The notes below the pieces were generated by a model, which was given only the letters and a program-made list of their open reading frames with translations, was not told where the DNA came from and did no database searches. Positions 1 to 6,572 of a stretch of DNA of 8,717 bases are shown one piece after another. The stretch's first letter is position 1, and each line of letters opens with the position of its first letter. The stretch covers positions 1 through 8,717 of the forward strand of contig JAGSPQ010000085.1 of the NCBI GenBank assembly GCA_018262385.1, written 5' to 3'. This stretch comes from Myxococcaceae bacterium. Lineage in GTDB: Bacteria > Myxococcota > Myxococcia > Myxococcales > Myxococcaceae. The position numbers were made by a program, and so were the translations under genes.

Positions 1-98
1 GAGAAGCCGCCCGGCCCTTCCGCACGCGCGAGAAAGACCTCGGCCATTCCGCCGGTCGCGAGCTTGCGGACGAGCTGGTACTTCCCCACACGATCCAT
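1..98 (-). CDS. Serine/threonine protein kinase, N-terminal fragment (runs off the left edge)
   Basis: Reading the minus strand from an ATG at 98 gives 32 codons beginning MDRVGKYQLVRKLATGGMAE and continuing V-F-L-A-R-A-E-G-P-G-G-F. This matches the opening of Hanks-type bacterial Ser/Thr kinases: a short lead (GKYQLVRKL) and then the glycine-rich ATP loop, here L-A-T-G-G-M-A-E-V (residues 13-21). The A-T-G-G-M-A-E-V form, with Ala in place of the first loop Gly, is in my knowledge common in myxobacterial kinases. The catalytic loop and everything beyond are outside the window, so activity and any sensor domain cannot be judged. In-frame GTG and TTG codons lie just upstream, but ATG fits the family start best; no clear Shine-Dalgarno is seen. 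The gene begins 41 bases after the stop of the M23 peptidase on the same strand, so co-transcription is plausible. Confidence 0.85.
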   Translation of the reverse strand, partial: MDRVGKYQLVRKLATGGMAEVFLARAEGPGGF

Positions 99-139
99 CA
101 GCACCAACAATCGCCCAACGACGCCCAGTTGCCTACGAC

Positions 140-1234
140 TTAAGGCCGGCCGAACCCGCCGCCGATCTGGCCCGGCACCGCGCCGATCAGCCCCTTCAGG
201 CGCGAGACTTCGGCGTCGAGCTTCACCTTCTCGGCCGGCTCGATCGACTTCTTGATCGTCTTGTGGCTCTCGAACGGGTCGATCACCTTCTCGCCCTGCA
301 TCAGCTGGTAGTGCAGGTGGGGCGCGAAGCTGTGGCCGCTGTTTCCGGACCTGGCGATCACCTCTCCCTTCTTCACCTTCTGGCCGGCGATCACCGACTT
401 CGGCAGCTCGGAGAGGTGGAGGAACAGCGCGGTGCGGCCCTTGCCGCCCGACTCCTCGACCTTGAGCGAGTTGCCGTTGCCGCGGAAGTTCCAGTTCTTG
501 CTGACGATCGTCCCGTCGAAGGTCGCCTTCACCTCGCTGCCGACCGAGGTCTTGAAGTCGACCCCCTTGTGCTTGCGGCCGTCCTTGAGGAGCGAGGTGA
601 CCTGCTCCCAGCTGTCGAGCGGGCCGTCGACCAGGCGCTGCTCGAGCTCGTCGCCCGACGGCTCGTAGAAGCGGGGGAACACCTCGTCTTTGGCCTTGAA
701 CCGGTAGGCCTCGAAGGTCTTGCCGAACTTCTTGCTGGTGAAGCGCACCGCGTGAACCAGCGGCTCGGCGTTGGCGCGCTCCTCGTAGACCACCTGCAGC
801 TCGTCGCCCTTGAGCAGATCGCCGGGGACCTTCATCCACCAGACCAGCGAGCGGTTGACCACCTGGGTCAGCGGCTGGCCGACGCCCTTGCCCACCGCGG
901 TGACGACCGCCTGCTCGAGCGGGCCGTGGATCTCGGCGCGGAACGACTTGAGCCCGCTGTCCTCGGCCTTCGCCGCCGGCTTCGCCTCGGCCGGAGCGGC
1001 CACCGGGACGCTCGGGGCCTGGGCGACGGTGCCCTCGGCGACGGCGACGGGCCCGGGCGCCGGGGCCGCAGCGATGGCGGCGACCGCTGCGGCCGCCGGC
1101 GGTGCTTCGGCTGCCCGGTTCTTCCACCAGTAGAACCCGCCGGCGACGGCGCCGACCACGAGGGCGGTGATGACGACTCCAGGGACAGGGCTCTTCTTCG
1201 GCTGCGCGCCGAGCGTGGGCATTTCCGTGGGCAT
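140..1234 (-). CDS. Membrane-anchored M23 (LytM-type) peptidase
   Basis: The 364-residue product is a probable peptidoglycan endopeptidase or an envelope factor of the LytM family. A short cytoplasmic N-terminus leads into one membrane segment (about residues 18-35). An Ala/Pro-rich linker follows (about 41-90), then an intermediate domain (about 95-215), then the M23 domain (about 216-322). The zinc and catalytic positions look intact: H222-x3-D226 (HKGVD), H273 in FLHL, and H306-x-H308 in PHLHY, with the usual GNSGHS stretch before them. It should therefore be an active metallopeptidase rather than an EnvC/NlpD-like degenerate one; that is inferred from motifs only. The C-terminus has a charged helix and then a Gly-rich tail ending GGGFGRP. 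GGAG five bases before the ATG at 1234 supports this start over the second Met at residue 5. It lies 69 bases after the sigma-54 regulator. Confidence 0.9.
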   Translation of the reverse strand: MPTEMPTLGAQPKKSPVPGVVITALVVGAVAGGFYWWKNRAAEAPPAAAAVAAIAAAPAPGPVAVAEGTVAQAPSVPVAAPAEAKPAAKAEDSGLKSFRAEIHGPLEQAVVTAVGKGVGQPLTQVVNRSLVWWMKVPGDLLKGDELQVVYEERANAEPLVHAVRFTSKKFGKTFEAYRFKAKDEVFPRFYEPSGDELEQRLVDGPLDSWEQVTSLLKDGRKHKGVDFKTSVGSEVKATFDGTIVSKNWNFRGNGNSLKVEESGGKGRTALFLHLSELPKSVIAGQKVKKGEVIARSGNSGHSFAPHLHYQLMQGEKVIDPFESHKTIKKSIEPAEKVKLDAEVSRLKGLIGAVPGQIGGGFGRP

Positions 1235-1267
1235 TTGATCTCCGAAACTACCCCTGCAACACGCCGG

Positions 1268-1283
1268 GCAAAGTTTTCTGCCA
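1268..1283 (-). promoter_or_regulatory. Possible sigma-54 promoter (spacing one base too long)
   Basis: On the minus strand, TGGCAGAAAACTTTGC lies in the gap between the sigma-54 activator and the peptidase. It resembles the -24/-12 consensus TGGCAC-N5-TTGC, but there are 11 bases between GG and GC where ten are normal. A start about 12 bases downstream would give a leader of roughly 20 bases with the peptidase ribosome site inside it. Sigma-54 spacing is usually strict, so this is only a candidate. Confidence 0.25.
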
Positions 1284-1303
1284 CAGGGTTGTAGCGCGAC
1301 CGC

Positions 1304-2692
<1,389 letters not shown>

Positions 2693-2717
2693 GGCGATCT
2701 GTTTGGGCCACCGAAGC

Positions 2718-2724
2718 GGGGAGG
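2718..2724 (+). promoter_or_regulatory. Shine-Dalgarno deciding the murJ start
   Basis: GGGGAGG ends six bases before the GTG at 2731. It is much better than the site before the alternative GTG at 2782 (GGTGG, 2769-2773) and supports the longer MurJ. It lies inside the coding frame of the divergent regulator if that gene starts at 2728 or 2749. Confidence 0.65.
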
Positions 2725-2730
2725 TCAAGG

Positions 2731-4428
2731 GTGAGTCTCCAAATTGCACGTTGGTCGCCGTCCCCTAAGGTGGGATCCCAAGTGCCCGTCAGCCCTCAGC
2801 AACGCAGCGGCCGTGGAGCCGCGCTGGTCGCGGCCGGAATTCTTGCCTCGCGGGTGATGGGCCTCGTGCGGCAGCTGATCTTCGCCCGCTACCTGGGCCT
2901 GGGCGCGGAGGCGGCGGCGTACTCGGCGGCAATCCGGATCCCGAACTTCCTCCAGAACCTGCTCGGCGAGGGGGTGCTGTCGGCGTCGTTCATCCCGGTC
3001 TACGCCTCGCTGCGGGCGAAGCAGCAGGACGAGGAGGCCGACCGGGTCGCGGGAGCGATCTTCGGCCTGCTGCTGCTGGTCACCGGGGTGCTGGTGACGC
3101 TGGGGGTGCTGTTCACCGGGTTCTTCGTGGCGCTGATCGCCCCAGGGTTCAAAGGGGAGCAGCGCGAGCTGACGATCGCGCTCACCCGGATCCTGTTCCC
3201 CGGCACCGGGCTGCTGGTGATGAGCGCGTGGTGCCTGGGGATCCTCAACAGCCACCGGAAGTTCTTCCTCGCGTACGCCGCTCCGGTGGTGTGGAACGGC
3301 TGCATCATCGCGGCGCTGGTCGGCTTCGGGGGCCGGGTCGACAACGCCGCGCTGGTGCGGTGGGCGGCGGTGGGGATGGTGGCCGGCTCGTTCGCCCAGT
3401 TCGCGATCCAGGTGCCGAACGTGCTGCGGCTGCTGGGGCGGTTTCGGCCCTCGGCGTCGACCAGGATCCCCGGGGTGCGGGAGGTGCTGCGCAACTTCCT
3501 GCCGGCGGTGCTCTCGCGGGGAGTGGTGCAGATCAGCGCCTGGCTCGACAGCGCCTACGCCACCTTGATCAGCGAGCGCGCGCTCGCCGCGTTGACCAAC
3601 GCGCAGACGCTGAGCCTGCTGCCGATCTCGCTGTTCGGGATGGCGGTGTCCGCGGCCGAGCTGCCCGAGCTGTCGGCGGACGCGGCGCTCGCGTCGGCGG
3701 ATCGCGCGGCGGCCCTGCGCACCCGCATCTCCACCGGCCTGCAGCGGATCGCCTTCTTCGTCATCCCCAGCGCGGCCGCCTTCGTCTTCCTCGGAGAGCA
3801 GCTCGCCGGCCTGTTCCAGCGCGGCCTCTTCACCGCCAGAGACTCCCGCTACGTCTGGTACCTGCTGATCGCCGCCGCGGTGGGGCTGCTGTCGCAGACG
3901 ATGGGCCGGCTCTACGCGTCGGCGTTCTGGGCGATGAAGGACGTGCGGACCCCGCTGAAGGTCGCCGCCTTCCGGGTCGCGCTGGGGGCGGTGCTCGGCT
4001 ACCTCGCCGCCCGCCACCTGCCCGGCCAGCTGGGAGTGCCGGTCGAGCTGGGCGCCGCCTTCCTCACCGCCAGCACCGGGCTGGTCGCCTTCCTCGAGTA
4101 CTCGCTGCTGCGGCGGCTGCTCGGCCGCTCGATCGGAGACGTCGGGCTGCCGCCCCAGCGGGTGCTGACCCTGTGGGGCTGCGCGATCGCCGCCGGCCTC
4201 GCCGGGTTCGCCGTGAAGAGCGCGCTCACCGCCCGGTTCGGCCCCTCGCCGCTGGCGCTGGAGGAGTGGGGGGGCCAGTTCTCCCCGCCCCCCGACCTGC
4301 CGCCGCTGCTGGTCGCCGCCGCCTGCCTCAGCGTCTTCGGCGCGGTCTACGGGGGGCTGACCGTGCTGCTCAAGGTCCCCCAGGCGCAGGCGATCGCCGC
4401 CCGGCTGCTGCGCCGCCGCTTGAAATAG
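2731..4428 (+). CDS. murJ: Lipid II flippase MurJ (MviN family, MOP superfamily)
   Basis: The 565-residue protein is strongly hydrophobic, with roughly 14 membrane segments. It flips the undecaprenyl-linked peptidoglycan precursor (lipid II) across the inner membrane. Family hallmarks are the first helix A-S-R-V-M-G-L-V-R (39-47), [21 protein letters not shown] (69-89) and [11 protein letters not shown] (398-408). Against E. coli MurJ as I recall it, R18 and R24 are kept (R41, R47). The positions of D39, R52, R270 and E273 appear as A62, Q75, T293 and L296, so this belongs to a divergent MurJ branch. A Pro-rich loop ([11 protein letters not shown], 511-521) separates the last two helices. GTG at 2731 is chosen for its strong ribosome site; GTG at 2782 would remove 17 poorly conserved residues. 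I see no terminator after the TAG, only a weak CAGC/GCTG pair at 4447-4460. Confidence 0.95.
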   Translation: MSLQIARWSPSPKVGSQVPVSPQQRSGRGAALVAAGILASRVMGLVRQLIFARYLGLGAEAAAYSAAIRIPNFLQNLLGEGVLSASFIPVYASLRAKQQDEEADRVAGAIFGLLLLVTGVLVTLGVLFTGFFVALIAPGFKGEQRELTIALTRILFPGTGLLVMSAWCLGILNSHRKFFLAYAAPVVWNGCIIAALVGFGGRVDNAALVRWAAVGMVAGSFAQFAIQVPNVLRLLGRFRPSASTRIPGVREVLRNFLPAVLSRGVVQISAWLDSAYATLISERALAALTNAQTLSLLPISLFGMAVSAAELPELSADAALASADRAAALRTRISTGLQRIAFFVIPSAAAFVFLGEQLAGLFQRGLFTARDSRYVWYLLIAAAVGLLSQTMGRLYASAFWAMKDVRTPLKVAAFRVALGAVLGYLAARHLPGQLGVPVELGAAFLTASTGLVAFLEYSLLRRLLGRSIGDVGLPPQRVLTLWGCAIAAGLAGFAVKSALTARFGPSPLALEEWGGQFSPPPDLPPLLVAAACLSVFGAVYGGLTVLLKVPQAQAIAARLLRRRLK

Positions 4429-4477
4429 CAGCCCCGGCCCTCCCTTCAGCGCAACTGCTGGAGCCCATGAAACCTGC

Positions 4478-4506
4478 TTGGGGGTTGCGGCGTAGAGGGC
4501 TATACA
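4478..4506 (+). promoter_or_regulatory. Probable housekeeping-type promoter of the bufferin operon
   Basis: TTGGGG (4478-4483) and TATACA (4501-4506) are separated by exactly 17 bases, a good -35/-10 arrangement in otherwise GC-rich DNA. The expected start near 4513 gives bufA a leader of about 69 bases. There is no obvious dyad over the -35/-10 boxes, but an inverted repeat sits right at the expected start. Confidence 0.55.
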
Positions 4507-4512
4507 CGCGCG

Positions 4513-4526
4513 TCCTCGCTCGAGGA
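4513..4526 (+). promoter_or_regulatory. Inverted repeat at the expected bufA transcription start
   Basis: TCCTCGCTCGAGGA is a 6+2+6 dyad placed at about +1 to +14 of the predicted transcript. It could be an operator for a dimeric regulator or a small 5' hairpin that protects the mRNA. The sequence cannot separate these. Confidence 0.35.
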
Positions 4527-4541
4527 TCCGCTGTGATTTGG

Positions 4542-4556
4542 GACCCATACAGGGTC
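4542..4556 (+). promoter_or_regulatory. Small hairpin in the bufA leader
   Basis: GACCC-ATACA-GGGTC forms a 5-bp stem with a 5-base loop, 12 bases before the AGGAG ribosome site (4569-4573) of bufA. Together with the dyad at 4513-4526 it gives a leader with two short stems. It may stabilise a highly expressed mRNA or be regulatory; no known riboswitch class is recognised. Confidence 0.3.
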
Positions 4557-4581
4557 AGTCCACACTCCAGGAGACAAACGA

Positions 4582-4881
4582 ATGAAGAAGGGAACGCTGA
4601 TCGCCGGTGCCGTGGCTTCGATGTTCGCAATGGGCGCGTTTGCGGCTGATCCGCCCGCGGCTGCGGCGAAGGACACCAAGGAAGCGGCGAAGGTGAAGTG
4701 CGTCGGCCTCAACGAGTGCAAGGGCAAGGGCGCTTGTGGCGGCGCGGGCAACGCGTGCGCGGGCAAGAACGAGTGCAAGGGCAAGGGCGTCAGCCCGATG
4801 ACCGAGGCCGACTGCAAGGCGAAGAAGGGCACCGTGGTGGCCGACGCGAAGCCGGCCGAGAAGGCCCCCGCGAAGAAGTAA
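4582..4881 (+). CDS. bufA: Bufferin-type RiPP precursor, secreted Cys-rich metallophore (BufA2-like)
   Basis: The 99-residue product has a Sec signal peptide (about 1-21, cleavage after G-A-F-A), a short Ala/Lys spacer, a Cys-rich core (40-78) and a Lys/Ala/Pro tail. The six core cysteines are C40, C46, C52, C59, C65 and C78. The signature C-x-G-x-N-x-C-K-G-K-G appears twice, as CVGLNECKGKG and CAGKNECKGKG. This is the look of BufA2-family bufferins, periplasmic copper-binding RiPPs whose cysteines are oxidised (thiooxazole formation is known for Caulobacter bufferins) by an MNIO enzyme before export. Immediate linkage to bufB and bufC makes the call strong; copper as the ligand is inferred from the family. 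AGGAG eight bases before the ATG at 4582 supports the start. A terminator follows the stop. A metallothionein-like storage protein is the alternative if the MNIO does not act on it. Confidence 0.87.
   Translation: MKKGTLIAGAVASMFAMGAFAADPPAAAAKDTKEAAKVKCVGLNECKGKGACGGAGNACAGKNECKGKGVSPMTEADCKAKKGTVVADAKPAEKAPAKK
4711..4789 (+). repeat. Internal duplication in bufA (57-base period)
   Basis: A 22-base perfect direct repeat lies at 4711-4732 and 4768-4789, exactly 57 bases apart, encoding N-E-C-K-G-K-G twice with identical codons. At protein level the period is 19 residues: C40, C59 and C78 are spaced 19 and 19, and C46 and C65 also 19. A third, imperfect N-x-C-x-G-K (N57-K62) abuts the second copy. 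Confidence 0.85.
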
Positions 4882-4903
4882 GTCGCTCGATTGTTTCTCT
4901 TCG

Positions 4904-4947
4904 CGGGCTGGCGCCTCCTCACCGGGTCGCCAGCCCGTCGTTTTTTT
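4904..4947 (+). terminator. Strong intrinsic terminator / attenuator between bufA and bufB
   Basis: CGGGCTGGCG (4904-4913) pairs perfectly with CGCCAGCCCG (4928-4937) around a 14-base loop. After TCG comes a run of seven T (4941-4947). This is a textbook rho-independent terminator placed 22 bases after the bufA stop and 25 bases before the bufB start. No promoter is apparent between it and bufB, so it probably works as a partial terminator that keeps precursor mRNA above enzyme mRNA. Confidence 0.9.
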
Positions 4948-4961
4948 CGAAGGTGAGGAGG
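4914..4961 (+). promoter_or_regulatory. Terminator loop complementary to the bufB ribosome site (candidate pseudoknot)
   Basis: CCTCCTCACC in the terminator loop (4914-4923) is the exact reverse complement of GGTGAGGAGG (4952-4961), the purine-rich Shine-Dalgarno region of bufB, which ends 11 bases before its ATG. In read-through RNA the loop and ribosome site could pair over ten bases without opening the stem, forming a pseudoknot that hides the bufB start. The complementarity is seen directly; the folding and its effect are inferred. Confidence 0.5.
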
Positions 4962-4972
4962 TCGCTGGACGG

Positions 4973-5809
4973 ATGTTCTCGCGGGTCAAGCTGGGGCACG
5001 GGGTCGGGCTGCGAACGAAGCACTACGCGCAGTTCCTCGAAGAGCGCCCGGAGGTCGGCTGGGTCGAGGCGATTTCTGAGAACTTCATGGGGATCGGCGG
5101 CCGGCCGCTGGCGGTGCTCGAGAAGGTCCGCCGCGATCGCCCGGTGGTGCTGCACGGGGTGGGGCTGTCGATCGGGGCGGTGGCGCCGTTCGACCCGACG
5201 TACCTGCGCGACTGGAAGGAGCTGATCGGGCGGATCGAGCCGGCGATGGTCTCCGATCACCTCTGCTGGGGCGCGCACGGCGGCCGCTACGTGCACGATC
5301 TGCTGCCGATGCCGTTCACCGAAGAGGCGCTCGAGCACACCGTGCGGCGGGTGGAGCAGGTGCAGGAGCTGCTCGGCCGGCAGATCCTGATCGAGAACGT
5401 CTCCAGCTACCTGACCTACCCGAGCTCGACGATCAGCGAGTGGGACTTCCTCTCGCAGCTCGCCCGCCGCGCCGACTGCGGGATCCTGCTCGACGTGAAC
5501 AACATCTACGTGAGCGCGCGGAACCACGGCTTCTCCGCCGACGACTACCTCGAGGGGGTGCCGGTCGATCGGGTCGCGCAGTACCACCTGGCCGGCCACT
5601 GGGATCGGGGCGATCTGCTGATCGACACCCACGAGGGCCACGTCAGCGATCCGGTCTGGGCGCTGTACCGCAAGGCGGTGCGCCGGTTCGGCGAGGTGCC
5701 GACGCTGATCGAGTGGGACGAGGGCGTGCCGGAACTCGAGGTGCTGCTGGCCGAGAGCGCGAAGGCGGCCCAGGTCGAGCGCGACGCGCGGGCGGAGCAG
5801 CGGCCGTGA
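4973..5809 (+). CDS. bufB: MNIO / DUF692 multinuclear non-heme iron enzyme (BufB)
   Basis: The 278-residue protein is a TIM-barrel MNIO related to MbnB, the enzyme that oxidises cysteines in methanobactin and bufferin precursors using iron and oxygen. Conserved metal and active-site positions are all present in order: S-E-N-F (E36), L-H-G-V-G-L-S (H61), S-D-H-L (D95, H96), I-E-N-V (E141, N142), D-V-N-N (D174, N176), H205-L-A-G-H209, D218-T-H220 and E247-W-D249. The length is usual for the family. The likely substrate is the BufA core encoded just upstream, acted on in the cytoplasm before Sec export. Its ATG is the only sensible start; the ribosome site GGTGAGGAGG is slightly far (11 bases from its end) and complements the upstream terminator loop. 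The stop overlaps the bufC start as GTGA, so the two enzymes are translationally coupled. Confidence 0.95.
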   Translation: MFSRVKLGHGVGLRTKHYAQFLEERPEVGWVEAISENFMGIGGRPLAVLEKVRRDRPVVLHGVGLSIGAVAPFDPTYLRDWKELIGRIEPAMVSDHLCWGAHGGRYVHDLLPMPFTEEALEHTVRRVEQVQELLGRQILIENVSSYLTYPSSTISEWDFLSQLARRADCGILLDVNNIYVSARNHGFSADDYLEGVPVDRVAQYHLAGHWDRGDLLIDTHEGHVSDPVWALYRKAVRRFGEVPTLIEWDEGVPELEVLLAESAKAAQVERDARAEQRP

Positions 5810-6558
5810 ACCTCGCCGAGATCCAGGCGGCGCTGTTCTCGCTGGTGCGGGGGGATCGGGAGACGAAGGTCGCTCCGGAGGAGGTGGTGGGCGGCGGGTC
5901 GCTGAGCCCCGCGCAGCGGGTCCACGTCTACGCCGGGATGTACGTGGCGCGAACCCAGGACGCGATTCGCGAGGATTTCCCGAAGGTCAGCCAGTTGCTG
6001 GGCGAGGCGTTCGCGCCCACCGTCGCCGCCTACGTCGAGGGCTACCCGTCGACCCACTTCTCGCTCTCGATGCTCGGGCGGCAGTTTCCGCAATACCTGC
6101 GCGAGACCGCGCCGGGCCCGCTGGCAGACCTGGCCCAGCTGGAGTGGATGCACTGCGAGGTGTTCGTCGCCCGCGACTGCGAGCCGGCGACGGCCCGGGC
6201 GCTGGCGGGAATCGATCCCGAGCGGTTCGCCGGGGCGAAGCTTCAGTTCATCCCCGCGCTGCAGCTGGCCTGGCTTACCCACGACGTGCGAGCGCTGTGG
6301 CGCGCGGTGGAAGCGGGGGAGCCGGCGCCCGAGCTGAAGCCGGGGAAGACGCCGCTGCTGGTGTGGCGCAAGGAGCACGAGGTGTTCCACGTCGCGCTCG
6401 AGCCCGACGAGGCGCTGGCGATCGAGGCGCTGCAGCGGGGCGAGAGCCTCGGCGCGGCGTGCGAGGCGTTCGCCGAGCGGGCGGATCCCGCGGCGGCCGC
6501 CTTCACCGCGATCGGCAGCTGGTTCTCCGAGAGCATGGTGGCGCGCGTTCTGCTGTGA
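5806..6558 (+). CDS. bufC: DUF2063 family MNIO partner protein (BufC/HvfC)
   Basis: The 250-residue protein begins at GTG 5806, whose last two bases start the bufB stop codon (GTGA overlap). GGAG at 5794-5797 is eight bases upstream. The same frame stays open to 5440, but that part lies under bufB and has shadow-like Arg/Ala/Gly composition. The N-terminal DUF2063 domain (about 5-100) shows the family pattern: R-V-H-V-Y-A-G-M-Y near 38-46, a D-A-I-R-E-D-F-P-K-V stretch near 52-61, L-L-G-E-A-F near 64-69 and Q-F-P-Q-Y-L near 93-98. A C-terminal domain (about 140-250) follows. Such partners recruit the precursor leader to the MNIO, as MbnC does for MbnB. The domain was once labelled DNA-binding, which here is unlikely to be its main role. 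I see no transporter or DoxX-like fourth gene after it. Confidence 0.92.
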   Translation: MNLAEIQAALFSLVRGDRETKVAPEEVVGGGSLSPAQRVHVYAGMYVARTQDAIREDFPKVSQLLGEAFAPTVAAYVEGYPSTHFSLSMLGRQFPQYLRETAPGPLADLAQLEWMHCEVFVARDCEPATARALAGIDPERFAGAKLQFIPALQLAWLTHDVRALWRAVEAGEPAPELKPGKTPLLVWRKEHEVFHVALEPDEALAIEALQRGESLGAACEAFAERADPAAAAFTAIGSWFSESMVARVLL

Positions 6559-6572
6559 CGTAAGAAGCGCGG

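Noticed and set aside
263..1294. 343-codon plus-strand frame opposite the M23 peptidase
   Set aside because: There is no domain and the composition is biased; the minus-strand peptidase has intact catalytic motifs and a good ribosome site.
4447..4460. CAGC/GCTG inverted repeat as a murJ terminator
   Set aside because: The stem is only four base pairs and no T run follows, so it is too weak to call.
2725..4548. 607-codon open frame on the minus strand opposite murJ
   Set aside because: The translation is a low-complexity Arg/Gly/Gln/Pro string with no membrane segment or domain, as expected for an antisense shadow of a GC-rich gene. murJ on the plus strand is unmistakable.
3228..4649. 473-codon plus-strand frame inside and past murJ
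   Set aside because: It is almost entirely Arg/Ala/Gly/Pro and is out of frame with murJ and bufA, both of which have clear family signatures.
4711..4789. Direct repeats as a CRISPR or mobile element trace
   Set aside because: There are only two copies, in frame, in phase with the protein period, inside a coding gene. No CRISPR array, transposase, tRNA or rRNA was seen anywhere in the window.
4702..4818. bufA as a metallothionein
   Set aside because: The Sec signal peptide and direct linkage to MNIO and DUF2063 genes fit a modified exported bufferin better than a cytosolic thiolate store.
5440..5805. Upstream extension of the bufC frame beneath bufB
   Set aside because: The extension has shadow composition, and the GTG at 5806 gives the usual family N-terminus, a ribosome site and a GTGA coupling to bufB.
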